From: Asaia sp003994335 | GTDB taxonomy: Bacteria > Pseudomonadota > Alphaproteobacteria > Acetobacterales > Acetobacteraceae | Assembly (NCBI RefSeq): GCF_037151175.1 | Contig: NZ_JBBCOR010000008.1 | Coordinates: 136,347 to 200,346, forward strand | Direction: 5' to 3' | Length of the DNA stretch: 64,000 bases | Shown: positions 36,959 through 45,468 of the stretch, piece by piece | How the letters are laid out: every line of letters begins with the position of its first letter | How positions within the stretch are numbered: position 1 is the first letter of the stretch | The notes under the pieces: model-generated | Told to the model about the DNA's origin: nothing | The model's database searches: none | The model's input: only the letters and a program-made list of their open reading frames with translations | Program-made: the position numbers and the translations under genes

Positions 36959-38121
36959 GGAGCGAAATGCAGCGTGAGGCGTCTCAGGGCCTCACGCAAT
37001 ACGGGTTCTGTCTTGCAGAAGGCGAAGCGGATGAGATGGCGTGGTGGGGACGCCCCGTGCGGGTTGTAAAAGGCCGAGACGGGAATGGCGGCCACCCCGG
37101 CTTCAGTCACAAGATCGCGGCAAAACGCCATGTCGTCCCGCCCTTTCGAGTGGGCGCTGATATCGGCCACGACGAAGTAGCTGCCATCGGCGGGCAGGGT
37201 CGGAAAACCGAGCGCATGCAGCCCCTCGGCAAAAAGATCGCGGCGTGCGCGCAGGCTGTCGGAGAGATCCTGAAAGAAGTCATCGCCCAGATCGAGCCCG
37301 ATTGCTACCGCACGCTGCAGATTGGGCGCGCTCGAAAAGGCGATGATCTGATGTGCCTTGGCGATGACTGAGGCGAGTGCGGGGCAGGCGGTGATATAGC
37401 CGATCTTCCACCCGGTGACCGAGAAGCTCTTGCCTGCGCTGCCGATGCGTATGGCCCGTTCGCGCATACCCGGTCGGGTCATGAGTGGGACATGCTTCAC
37501 CCCGAAAGTCAGATGCTCATAGACTTCATCACATACTGCGTAGCAGTCATGTTCGAGCACGAGTGAGGCAATCAAATCGAGTTCCTGCGCGGTAAACACC
37601 TTGCCGCTGGGGTTCATCGGGGAGTTCAGCAGGATCAGCTTGGTCTTGTCTGAGAAAGCTGCACGGAGCGTATCCTCCGGAAGATGCCAGTCCGGCGCTT
37701 CCACGCGCACGCAGCGCGGTATGGCACCCAGCATCTTGAGTACTGGCAGATAGGTGTCGTAGAGCGGCTCGATCAGCACGACCTCGTCCCCGGGCTCGAT
37801 GAGCGCCATCAGGCTCACGGCCAGGGCCTCGGTCGCGCCCGAGGTGACGATGACCTCACGCACCGGATCGACGGTAAGTCCGTAATCGCGCTTGTTGGCG
37901 CGCGCCACCGCCTCCCGCAGTTCCGGTAGGCCGGTCAGGGGGGCATATTGGTTGCGCCCGTCCTTCAGGGCCGCCGCCGCCGCTTCGATCAAAGAGGCTG
38001 GCCCTTCTGTATCCGGAAAGCCCTGACCCAGATTGACCGCATCATGCGCCATGGCGAGCTGCGACATTGTCGTAAAGATCGTGGTCGGCAGGGAGTTGAG
38101 AAATGCATTGGGGGATTTCAT
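36946..38121 (-). CDS. Class I/II aminotransferase (methionine/kynurenine-type)
   Basis: A 391-residue PLP enzyme of fold type I. VNLGQGFPDTEGP at the start, LLNSPMNPSGKVF with the substrate-contacting Asn, and GKSFSVTGWKIGYI with the PLP-binding Lys match the YbdL/kynurenine-oxoglutarate aminotransferase group, which prefers methionine, glutamine or aromatic amino acids. The substrate is not fixed by sequence alone. It is convergent with treA and divergent from glnA. Confidence 0.88.
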   Translation of the reverse strand: MKSPNAFLNSLPTTIFTTMSQLAMAHDAVNLGQGFPDTEGPASLIEAAAAALKDGRNQYAPLTGLPELREAVARANKRDYGLTVDPVREVIVTSGATEALAVSLMALIEPGDEVVLIEPLYDTYLPVLKMLGAIPRCVRVEAPDWHLPEDTLRAAFSDKTKLILLNSPMNPSGKVFTAQELDLIASLVLEHDCYAVCDEVYEHLTFGVKHVPLMTRPGMRERAIRIGSAGKSFSVTGWKIGYITACPALASVIAKAHQIIAFSSAPNLQRAVAIGLDLGDDFFQDLSDSLRARRDLFAEGLHALGFPTLPADGSYFVVADISAHSKGRDDMAFCRDLVTEAGVAAIPVSAFYNPHGASPPRHLIRFAFCKTEPVLREALRRLTLHFAPQEG

Positions 38122-38689
38122 GCCGTGCCTGCCTTTTAGAGGAAGTCGGTATGATACCGGCTAAATCAGGCCTGTAAAATCCAGCTTTTCGCCCTGGGTC
38201 GCTGCGCGTGTATTCCTTTCCCGGAACCGGAGATCATCCGGGCGAGATGTCCCGTTCCGCGCTCGATGAGGATGGGGGATAGACGAGGGACATTCCGGCT
38301 TCGGGGTCGTGGGCGGGGCGAGATCAGATGCTTTGAACCTGCCCGTCAGACATCGAGCGAGCGCCCGGGGCAGATCGCGCACGCGAGGGACAAAAGCACG
38401 GTCAAGACCGGGACTCCGTCGGTCGAGAGCCATCACAGTCGCGTGGGGCGCAGAAAAAAACATCGATAAGGGAGCGAAACGCTCCGATATGCTATTTTTG
38501 TTGGTCTGTCATGCGTCGTTTTGCTTCCGGAAAGGGATGCGGGGGTGCGTACGAGACGCCCGGAGGGGGTTTTTCGTTACGCCAGCCCCTCAAAAAGCCT
38601 TCGGAATACTCGACAGTTCGCGAATCCTGTCCTAATCGTTTTGCAGCCGATCAGTGCGGCCCCTTGAGGCAGATACAGGTATTTGACAA
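38122..38689. other. 568-bp noncoding region upstream of glnA
   Basis: No gene is supported; a 100-codon leftward frame at 38161-38463 has random-looking composition and no ribosome site. The region must hold the glnA promoter and the divergent aminotransferase promoter. No clear NtrC site or sigma-54 GG-N10-GC element was recognised by eye. No glnB lies here, although glnB-glnA is a common order in alphaproteobacteria. Confidence 0.45.
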
Positions 38690-40180
38690 ATGGCGAAAAA
38701 AGCTCCAGCCGCGGCGTCCAAGGCTGCGTCTTCCACGATTGCAGCCCCGCCCAAGCCGGGCAAGCCGGACAGCGCCGCTGTAAAGCGCGTTTTCGAGCTG
38801 ATGCAGGAACACTCGGTCGAGCTGGTTGACCTGCGCTTCACCGACCCGAAGGGCAAGTGGCACCACACCACGCAGTGGCACACCACCATCGAGGAAGACA
38901 CCTTCGTCGAAGGCTTCATGTTCGACGGTTCGTCGATCGCTGGCTGGAAAGCCATCAATGAATCCGACATGGTGCTTCTGCCCGACCCGACCACGGCTGT
39001 CATGGACCCGTTCTCGGCCAAGCCGCAGCTGATCCTGATCTGCGATATCGTCGAGCCCCGCACCGGCAATTTCTATGCCCGTGACCCGCGTGCGACCGCC
39101 AAGGCTGCCGAAGCCTACCTGAAGACCACGGGCCTGGGCGACACCGCCTTCTTCGGTCCCGAAGCCGAGTTCTTCATCTTCGACAACGTCAAGTTCGGCA
39201 CGGGCCCGAATTACGGCACATATCAGCTTGACAGCATCGAAGGCCCCGATGCCTCGATGAAGGACTACCCGGAAGGCAATATGGGCCATCGTCCGGTGGT
39301 CAAGGGCGGCTACTTCCCGGTTGCTCCGGTCGATAGCGAAGGCGATCTGCGCGCCGAGATGCTCTCCACCATGGGTGAGATGGGTCTGCCGATCGAGAAG
39401 CACCATCATGAAGTGGCGCAGTCGCAGCATGAGCTGGGCACCAAGTTCGCGACGCTGGTCCAGTCGGCCGACTTCATGCAGATCTACAAGTACTGCGTGC
39501 ACAACGTTGCCCATTCCTATGGCAAGACGGCAACCTTCATGCCGAAGCCCATCGCTGGCGATAACGGCTCGGGCATGCATGTGCATCAGTCGATCTGGCG
39601 TGATGGCAAGCCGCTTTTCGCGGGTGACCAGTATGCCGGCCTGTCGGAAGATGCGCTGTTCTATATCGGTGGCATCATCAAGCACGCCAAGGCGCTGAAC
39701 GCCTTCACCAACCCGTCGACCAACTCCTACAAGCGTCTGATCCCGGGCTTCGAAGCCCCCGTGCTGCTCGCTTACTCGGCCGCCAATCGTTCGGCTTCGT
39801 GTCGTATTCCGTATTCGGTCGGCCCGAAGGCGAAGCGTATCGAGGTCCGTTTCCCGGATCCGACCGCCAATCCTTACCTTGCTTTCTCCGCCATGCTGAT
39901 GGCCGGTCTGGATGGCATTCGCAACAAGATCCACCCCGGCGAAGCCATGGACAAGGATCTGTACGAACTGCCGAAGGAAGAGCTGGCGCAGATCCCGACG
40001 GTTTGCGGTTCGCTCCGTGAAGCCCTCCAGGCTCTTGAGGCCGATTTCGCATTCCTTCTGGAAGGCGATGTCTTCACCAAGGACCAGATCGAGAGCTACA
40101 TCGAACTGAAGTGGAAAGAAGTCTACAAGTTCGAGCACACGCCGCACCCGGCCGAGTTCGAAATGTACTACTCGGTCTGA
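38690..40180 (+). CDS. glnA: Type I glutamine synthetase
   Basis: A 496-residue enzyme that condenses glutamate and ammonia with ATP; it assembles as a dodecamer in the cytoplasm. FDGSSIAGW, the FFGPEAEFF metal-binding block, HHHEVAQSQHE, the ATP-binding segment KPIAGDNGSGMHVHQS and NRSASCRIPY are the classical GSI signatures. A C-terminal ELPKEELAQIPTVCGSL segment carries the region of the adenylylated Tyr, although the exact Tyr was not pinned down. The N-terminus has about 27 extra residues rich in Lys, Ala and Pro before the usual start (AAVKRVFELM). The expected ribosome site is weak. A terminator follows. Confidence 0.96.
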   Translation: MAKKAPAAASKAASSTIAAPPKPGKPDSAAVKRVFELMQEHSVELVDLRFTDPKGKWHHTTQWHTTIEEDTFVEGFMFDGSSIAGWKAINESDMVLLPDPTTAVMDPFSAKPQLILICDIVEPRTGNFYARDPRATAKAAEAYLKTTGLGDTAFFGPEAEFFIFDNVKFGTGPNYGTYQLDSIEGPDASMKDYPEGNMGHRPVVKGGYFPVAPVDSEGDLRAEMLSTMGEMGLPIEKHHHEVAQSQHELGTKFATLVQSADFMQIYKYCVHNVAHSYGKTATFMPKPIAGDNGSGMHVHQSIWRDGKPLFAGDQYAGLSEDALFYIGGIIKHAKALNAFTNPSTNSYKRLIPGFEAPVLLAYSAANRSASCRIPYSVGPKAKRIEVRFPDPTANPYLAFSAMLMAGLDGIRNKIHPGEAMDKDLYELPKEELAQIPTVCGSLREALQALEADFAFLLEGDVFTKDQIESYIELKWKEVYKFEHTPHPAEFEMYYSV

Positions 40181-40191
40181 TCCGAGACAAA

Positions 40192-40218
40192 AGCCCGGCC
40201 TCAGCGCCGGGCTTTTTT
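40192..40218 (+). terminator. Rho-independent terminator after glnA
   Basis: AGCCCGGC (40192-40199) and GCCGGGCT (40206-40213) form a perfect stem followed by a run of six Ts, 11 bases after the glnA stop. Confidence 0.92.
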
Positions 40219-40721
40219 ATGGCCGTGACGCACACTTCCAGCTTCTCGCCTCCAGTCGAGCGGATGGGGCAAATGCTGGGCCGGCTCGCGAGAGCGTCTC
40301 ATTCTCTGGGCTAGGCTTCAGGGCAGGCCAGCCACAGAGGGCGCGAGTCCGATCGTGCGGGAGACCAAGGGGCAGTTCGAGCCCAGCCTGATTGTTATCC
40401 CTGACAGACGGAGGGCTGAGATGCTCGTCCGTGTGGGTAAGGTGGGCGCGCTCGAACAGGACCCATAAGCGTCCGCCGCTCCTCAAGCGAGCCGATCGTC
40501 TCAGCCACTCGGTCGCGGCCGCACAATGCTACTCGGTCCGGACCGAAGGGCCCCCAGTCAGCCTGGTCGCGGGGCAACGTCTGTTCCCACCGTCTGGTAT
40601 GAGCGCGCTGTTGCGGACCGCGTACCCCTGCACGCGCTGTCTGGATCAGTTGGGTAGTCGAGGTGGGAAAGATCTTGACGAATCTTCCATTACCGACGAC
40701 AAGCGACCCATCCATGATCTT
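40219..40721. other. 503-bp noncoding region between glnA and tRNA-Thr
   Basis: No convincing gene; open frames of about 110 codons exist on both strands but overlap each other and have no ribosome site or recognisable product. It should contain the tRNA promoter; an imperfect inverted repeat (GGAAAGATC/GAATCTTCC near 40668-40688) is the only structure noticed. Confidence 0.4.
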
Positions 40722-40796
40722 GCCGGGTTAGCACAGTGGTAGTGCAGCGGTTTTGTAAACCGAAGGTCGGGGGTTCAAATCCCTCACCCGGCACCA
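40722..40796 (+). tRNA. tRNA-Thr (anticodon UGU)
   Basis: A complete cloverleaf: acceptor stem GCCGGGT (40722-40728) with ACCCGGC (40786-40792), D arm GCAC...GTGC, anticodon loop TTTGTAA giving UGU, T arm GGGTTCAAATCCC, discriminator A and an encoded CCA end (40794-40796). It reads ACA codons. It lies 2.9 kb from the 3' end of a phage integrase gene, so its 3' half is a candidate attachment site. Confidence 0.97.
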
Positions 40797-41284
40797 GAAA
40801 TCCTTATAAATCATAGGTTTTAGCAAGCGTATTGTGCGAACGAATCGAGCTCATCGCACGGTATGTCGGACAAAAAGCCGGATATATCCTCTCGAGAATC
40901 ACTCTCTCCCTTAAGAGCCATGAGTCTGATTCCACAATCCGTGTTATCTCATGGTGAACAGCCGCGCTTAGAGCTGGGATTAGGCTCGGATTTCAGACGC
41001 AGCGCTCGGATCAATGCGCGAACAGCGCTCTAATCTTCGCGCAGGGCGGTGATCCCGCGAGCGTTGACACTATCAGAGATCATGTCGTCGCCATTTTCGC
41101 GTGGGGAATTCGTAGGCGCAGACCCTGCATCTCATCCAATAGCCACTCTGCGTGAGGCTGGGCGCTTTTAAAGACTAGAACGGTCTGTAATTCACGGTAA
41201 TGTTTTAAGAATACAATAATTTGTAAAACACAAACTTATTTTCCTGTGCTTTTCTGCTTTTAGATCAGAAAACTGGAAAATAAC
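40797..41284. other. 488-bp AT-rich noncoding region after tRNA-Thr
   Basis: No gene is supported. The composition falls sharply after the tRNA, and the last 100 bases are A/T-rich, with stretches such as AATACAATAATTTGTAAAAC. This change in base content is consistent with the left edge of an integrated element. It probably holds the promoter of the Hint-domain gene. Confidence 0.45.
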
Positions 41285-43705
41285 ATGGTAAATTTAACTG
41301 GATTTCTTCCTAAGTCTCTGACGAATATATACATTTATGTGCTGAATGCTGACGGGACAGTTTCTGCCAGTAACGATAATGCGGCGATCGGTCCGCTTAC
41401 GGCGTCGTATGACGGCAAAACGTGGAAATACACTGACGCCAACGGACAAGTGGTTGTGAGTGCGCAGAACACCACGACCGGAGCATACCAGACCGAAAAC
41501 GGGTTCATTTCCTATAGCCCTAGCGGGGGCTATATCCTTGTTAGTAATGACAAGATCGCGGACCCTACAAAGGTAAGTTGGTCCAATCAGTCGGGTGTTG
41601 TACCGGGATCGACGCCTTTCCCCTCATTTGGAGGTGCCAGCACATCCCTGAAGATCACCGATTCCTCCGGAAGTAGCGCAGTCACTTACGATCGGGTTTC
41701 TGGAGGTGTAACCGCGCAAGGGACCTATGACCCGACAGCGCACGCTACCATGCCCAGCGTAACTGCACCGTCAGGCTACCTGCCCGACACACTGAACGAT
41801 GTGTACATTTATGTGCTGAATGCTGACGGGACAGTTTCTGCCAGTAACGATAATGCGGCGATCGGTCCGCTTACGGCGTCGTATGACGGCAAAACGTGGA
41901 AATACATTGACGCCAACGGACAAGTGGTTGTGAGTGCGCAGAACACCACGACCGGAGCATACCAGACCGAAAACGGGTTCATTTCCTATAGCCCTAGCGG
42001 GGGCTATATCCTTGTTAGTAATGACAAGATCGCGGACCCTACAAAGGTAAGTTGGTCCAATCAGTCGGGTGTTGTACCGGGATCGACGCCTTTCCCCTCA
42101 TTTGGAGGTGCCAGCACATCCCTGAAGATCACCGATTCCTCCGGAAGTAGCGCAGTCACTTACGATCGGGTTTCTGGAGGTGTAACCGCGCAAGGGACCT
42201 ATGACCCGACAGCGCACGCTACCATGCCCAGCGTAACTGCACCGTCAGGCTACCTGCCCGACACACTGAACGATGTGTACATTTATGTGCTGAATGCTGA
42301 CGGGACAGTTTCTGCCAGTAACGATAATGCGGCGATCGGTCCGCTTACGGCGTCGTATGACGGCAAAACGTGGAAATACATTGACGCCAACGGACAAGTG
42401 GTTGTGAGTGCGCAGAACACCACGACCGGCGTATACCAGACCGAAAATGGGTTCATTTCCTATAGTCCGAGCGGGGGCTATATCCTTGTTAGTAACGACA
42501 AGGTCGGAGATCCGTCCCAAGTGCGGTGGTCGAACCAGAATGGCGCAGTTCCTGGAACAATGCCGTTTCCGTCTTTCGGGGGGAGCAGCACATCACTTCG
42601 ACTGGAGAATCTTGCTGGGAATGAGAGCGCTTCCTACGAGCGTATTGCGGGTGGTGTGACGTCGCCTGGGCCATATGACCCTAACACACATGCTAACATG
42701 CCCTGCTTCTTGGCTGGCTCAATGATTCTGACGGAGAAGGGGTATCGTGCGGTAGAGACGCTATGCGTTGAGGACAGGATAGGAGTTTTCAATGGGAGCA
42801 CGTTAGAGTGGCATCCGATTAAAGCTCTTTCTGTCGGGTTTTGTCGGGTGTCCAGTAATGAATTTCCTGACATGGCAGGATATCCTGTAGTGATCAGAAA
42901 GGATGCGTTAGGTGACAACCAGCCTTTTGCGGATCTCTGGGTGACAGGGGATCATGCGATCCAGCTTGACGGCAAAATAGTGATGGCCAGAAGCCTTGTG
43001 GATGGCAAGAAGATATCATTTGATATGTCGATAATAAGCTATAAGTACTATCATATAGACCTACACGATCATCACGTGATCGATGCCAATGGACTGCCGG
43101 TAGAAAGCTTGGTCAGTAAATCGGCTTGCAGTGTTTTCAGAAATATGATCGTCACGCACAACGAATTCTTTCCATATATGGGTCCGGCGCGGCAAATGGC
43201 TCTCTGTACTGAGCCAAAGGAGATCATGGGGATACGCAATAGATATGGGTTAGACACGTCATCGACGACGCACACCGAGTTTGCTCCCCTCGCGTTCGAG
43301 GTTTTCACCTCAGATGGTCAGCAGCTTATGAAACGCAGTACAAATGGCCGCACGACATCTTTCAAGGTCCCATCTCATATTGACACTCTGAAGCTTGTTT
43401 CACGCGTGGCACGGCCATACGACATGATTGGTGTTCATATCGAAGATCGGCGTAAACTCGGCTTATTGGTTGGTAATATTACTATGTATGAGGCGTCTTC
43501 CTCATCGAGTCAGACAAGCCATCTTGAGAATGAATATGTGCATGGGTGGTCATCGTATGAGACCGATATGTGTCGATGGACGGTGGGTGAAGCTTATCTC
43601 AAGCTCCACCGCACCGAGCCAATGAGAGAGGCAGTGATTGCAATCGAGGTGTTGGATGACTGCGAACGCCTCGTGGAACTCAGACGCGAACACTCTCTAC
43701 ATTGA
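41285..43705 (+). CDS. Tandem-repeat protein with C-terminal Hint domain
   Basis: An 806-residue protein. Residues 5 to about 470 are three 158-residue repeats (each with YIYVLNADGTVSASNDNAAI and a FISYSPSGGYILVSNDK segment), of which units 1 and 2 are almost identical. Residues about 472-620 form a Hint_2-type domain: PCFLAGSMILT with the nucleophile-position Cys474, WVTGDHAI with His557 (block B-like), and YYHIDLHDHHVIDANGLPVES. The last 180 residues are not recognised. There is no signal peptide. Hint proteins of this type are common in Acetobacteraceae and are thought to self-process; a VTHN tetrapeptide ends at Asn626, 153 residues after Cys474, but is followed by Glu. Base composition is AT-richer than the host. 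It lies between tRNA-Thr and the integrase gene and may be prophage cargo. Confidence 0.75.
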   Translation: MVNLTGFLPKSLTNIYIYVLNADGTVSASNDNAAIGPLTASYDGKTWKYTDANGQVVVSAQNTTTGAYQTENGFISYSPSGGYILVSNDKIADPTKVSWSNQSGVVPGSTPFPSFGGASTSLKITDSSGSSAVTYDRVSGGVTAQGTYDPTAHATMPSVTAPSGYLPDTLNDVYIYVLNADGTVSASNDNAAIGPLTASYDGKTWKYIDANGQVVVSAQNTTTGAYQTENGFISYSPSGGYILVSNDKIADPTKVSWSNQSGVVPGSTPFPSFGGASTSLKITDSSGSSAVTYDRVSGGVTAQGTYDPTAHATMPSVTAPSGYLPDTLNDVYIYVLNADGTVSASNDNAAIGPLTASYDGKTWKYIDANGQVVVSAQNTTTGVYQTENGFISYSPSGGYILVSNDKVGDPSQVRWSNQNGAVPGTMPFPSFGGSSTSLRLENLAGNESASYERIAGGVTSPGPYDPNTHANMPCFLAGSMILTEKGYRAVETLCVEDRIGVFNGSTLEWHPIKALSVGFCRVSSNEFPDMAGYPVVIRKDALGDNQPFADLWVTGDHAIQLDGKIVMARSLVDGKKISFDMSIISYKYYHIDLHDHHVIDANGLPVESLVSKSACSVFRNMIVTHNEFFPYMGPARQMALCTEPKEIMGIRNRYGLDTSSTTHTEFAPLAFEVFTSDGQQLMKRSTNGRTTSFKVPSHIDTLKLVSRVARPYDMIGVHIEDRRKLGLLVGNITMYEASSSSSQTSHLENEYVHGWSSYETDMCRWTVGEAYLKLHRTEPMREAVIAIEVLDDCERLVELRREHSLH
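41331..42700 (+). repeat. Three tandem 474-bp direct repeats inside the Hint gene
   Basis: Units begin at 41331, 41805 and 42279, exactly 474 bases apart. Units 1 and 2 are almost identical at DNA level. Unit 3 matches unit 2 closely for about 150 bases and then diverges, also at synonymous positions, to its end near 42700. The pattern fits recent duplication or gene conversion, and copy number may vary between strains. Confidence 0.9.
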
Positions 43706-43736
43706 ATTGCGCGCGTCTTATCTGACCCAGGCGCGC

Positions 43737-44732
43737 TCATCTAATCCGACGTGACAACCAGGCGGCGTAGATCTCGGTGGTTTTGACCGAGCTGTGACCG
43801 AGTTGCTGGGACACATCATAGATCGAGGCGCCTTGTTGCAGGGCACGGATGGCGTAGGTGTGTCTCAGGTCGTGGCAGCGGAAGTGGCGGGCTTTGTGCG
43901 GTATGGCGCTGGCCAGAAGCACGCGGAAGCGGCCTGGGACGTTGGTGTAGCGCTGCCCTGACGGGTTGCGGAAGACGTAGCCGCTCGCGTTTTCCGGGCG
44001 GCTGCGTTGCAACTCTCTGGTCAGCCTAGGCGAGAGTCTGACCACGCGGGGCGATCTCGTCTTCGTTCTGGCAAAGGTCACGGTGGGGCAGGGGGCTTTG
44101 AGGTCCAGCTGCTCCCATGAAAGCGAGGCGGCCTCTTCTTGCCGGCAGCCGGTCCGGGCCAGAAAGCGAATCATGTCGCGCATGCCGGGTGGGGCGCGGC
44201 GCGTCAGGCGCGCTAGGTCGCGCAAGGCCACGGGCCGAATGGGTTCGCGGCGCTCCTTGATCTCCTCCATCTCGTCCGGCACCGGGTTGGCGGCAATCCA
44301 GCCAGCGCGACGCGCCACACGCATGATGCGGCCCATCACCATCAGGTCGCGGCGTATGGTGGCACCGGAGGTCTTGGTGCGTCGTCTTGCCGCCACGAAC
44401 TCATGCACGTCGCGGGAGGTAATTAGGCTGATATTCCGCCCCGCGAAATAGGGGTGGAGCTGCCGCAGGCTCGTGCGGTATCGCGTCTGGGTGCTGGGGC
44501 GCAGATCGGCAAATTGCAGCTCCTCCCACCGCACCACGGCGTCTTCCCAGTTCTTGACCTCAGGAGGCTTTATGCCGGCGCGTTGGTCTTCCGCCTTTTC
44601 GAGCAGCTCTTTGAGCCGCTGCCGGGCTGTACGCCGATCAGTCGTGCGTAGCGATCGGCGGATGTCGCGCCCTTTGATCTGGATCCGAGCGTAATAGGTG
44701 CCGTTTGCGGCCTGGTAGAGATTGCTGGACAC
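43737..44732 (-). CDS. int: Phage tyrosine integrase
   Basis: A 331-residue site-specific tyrosine recombinase. The N-terminal arm-type domain contains YYARIQIKGRDIRRSLRTTD, then a core-binding SAM-like domain (about residues 65-150), then the catalytic domain with the first Arg in RFLARTGCRQEEA, HDLRHTYAIR (His-x-x-Arg) and LGHSSVKTTEIYAAW (His and nucleophilic Tyr). All catalytic residues are present, so it should be active. It is last in a leftward operon and its start overlaps the excisionase-like gene by 163 bases. Confidence 0.95.
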   Translation of the reverse strand: MSSNLYQAANGTYYARIQIKGRDIRRSLRTTDRRTARQRLKELLEKAEDQRAGIKPPEVKNWEDAVVRWEELQFADLRPSTQTRYRTSLRQLHPYFAGRNISLITSRDVHEFVAARRRTKTSGATIRRDLMVMGRIMRVARRAGWIAANPVPDEMEEIKERREPIRPVALRDLARLTRRAPPGMRDMIRFLARTGCRQEEAASLSWEQLDLKAPCPTVTFARTKTRSPRVVRLSPRLTRELQRSRPENASGYVFRNPSGQRYTNVPGRFRVLLASAIPHKARHFRCHDLRHTYAIRALQQGASIYDVSQQLGHSSVKTTEIYAAWLSRRIR

Positions 44733-44908
44733 GACGGCCTGCTGGCCTCCTGATCGAGATAGTCGTCAATCGCTGACGTCGTTATGCGCCAGACAGAACC
44801 GATCTTGGCGGCGCGCAGAGCGCCCGTGGCGCAAAGCTTCTGAATGAGGCGCGGCGACACGCGCAGCTCGGTCGCCACCTCAGCCGCCGTCTTGCGTATG
44901 TGGGTCAT
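44570..44908 (-). CDS. Excisionase-like helix-turn-helix protein
   Basis: A 112-residue frame whose first 55 residues form an HTH_17/excisionase-type domain: ATELRVSPRLIQKLCATGAL then a wing SVWRITTSAIDDYLDQE. Such proteins direct the integrase towards excision. The last 55 residues run through the start of int in another frame and are Pro/Ser/Arg-rich, so the functional part is probably the N-terminus. The ATG overlaps the upstream small gene stop (ATGA). Confidence 0.75.
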   Translation of the reverse strand: MTHIRKTAAEVATELRVSPRLIQKLCATGALRAAKIGSVWRITTSAIDDYLDQEASRPSCPAISTRPQTAPITLGSRSKGATSADRYARLIGVQPGSGSKSCSKRRKTNAPA

Positions 44909-45081
44909 GAGTCCTCATCAAAGTCGGAAGTCTTCAGGGCATCGAGCGTCCGAAGTTGCGTTTCAAGATCGCGGCAGCGCAGCCAGATACGGGCGGAACT
45001 CACGATCTGATGCAGGAGAAACAGGATCAGGCATGCTGTGATCGGATTTCGCGCGATCGCGCTCCAGAGCATTTTGGTCAT
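44905..45081 (-). CDS. 58-residue single-span membrane protein in the integrase operon
   Basis: A short ORF (MTKMLWSAIARN...) with one hydrophobic segment (PITACLILFLLHQIVSSA) followed by a basic stretch and an acidic end. Its ATG overlaps the stop of the gene upstream and its stop overlaps the ATG of the excisionase-like gene, both by ATGA, so it is locked into the operon by translational coupling. No family recognised. The fit in the overlap chain is the main support. Confidence 0.65.
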   Translation of the reverse strand: MTKMLWSAIARNPITACLILFLLHQIVSSARIWLRCRDLETQLRTLDALKTSDFDEDS

Positions 45082-45398
45082 GACCGTCCCAGACGCCCGT
45101 GACGGGCCAGTAGGGCTAGAACGGGATTGGCATTAGGGGCGTCAGGAATGATGCTGCGCCCTTGGGCGGCACGTTCCATCTGCTCGGCCTCGTGGCGCTT
45201 GTCGGCCGCAGCGTTTCGCCACAGGCGTTCGGCTGCGTTGCGCCCGGCAAAGCCTGCCTGCTCGGCCAGGCTATCCATATAGGATGCCATGGCCCTCTTG
45301 GCCTTGATGGTATCGCGCCCGGTGAGCGGTGGTGTGGTTGGTCTGTCGGGGAGAAAAACGGTTTGAACCGGCGATGCTGACATCGGCTTGCGCTCCAT
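45078..45398 (-). CDS. Small hypothetical protein, first gene of the integrase operon
   Basis: A 106-residue, mostly helical, hydrophilic protein with no recognised family; the middle (KRAMASYMDSLAEQAGFAGR and RHEAEQMERAAQG) is Ala/Glu/Arg-rich. GGAG lies nine bases before an in-frame ATG at 45383, which may be the real start rather than 45398. The promoter and two operator palindromes lie just upstream. Confidence 0.65.
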   Translation of the reverse strand: MERKPMSASPVQTVFLPDRPTTPPLTGRDTIKAKRAMASYMDSLAEQAGFAGRNAAERLWRNAAADKRHEAEQMERAAQGRSIIPDAPNANPVLALLARHGRLGRS

Positions 45399-45419
45399 CG
45401 TGGACGAACGACGAAACTA

Positions 45420-45437
45420 TTACCGGCGGTAATTATA
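45420..45437 (-). promoter_or_regulatory. Operator OL1 and -10 element of the integrase operon
   Basis: The perfect 13-bp palindrome TTACCGGCGGTAA (45420-45432) abuts and overlaps by one base a perfect TATAAT (45432-45437 on the minus strand). Transcription would start inside the palindrome, so a bound repressor would block the promoter. Confidence 0.75.
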
Positions 45438-45453
45438 GTGGGCAAGAATTTTC

Positions 45454-45466
45454 TTACCGGCGGTAA
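45454..45466 (-). promoter_or_regulatory. Operator OL2 covering the -35 of the integrase operon
   Basis: A second perfect TTACCGGCGGTAA, centred 34 bases (about three helical turns) from OL1. The -35 position for the TATAAT at 45432 falls at about 45455-45460, inside this palindrome. It begins three bases beyond the repressor stop codon. Confidence 0.75.
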
Positions 45467-45468
45467 GA

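Noticed and set aside
40392..40742. 116-codon frame running into tRNA-Thr
   Set aside because: It ends inside the tRNA, overlaps an opposite-strand frame of similar length, and has no family features.
41331..42700. CRISPR or satellite-like repeat array
   Set aside because: The 474-bp units are in-frame protein-coding repeats without spacers.
42698..43150. True splicing intein in the repeat protein
   Set aside because: The residue after the possible His-Asn end is Glu rather than Cys, Ser or Thr, and the flanks do not form a recognisable host protein; a Hint_2-type domain fits better.
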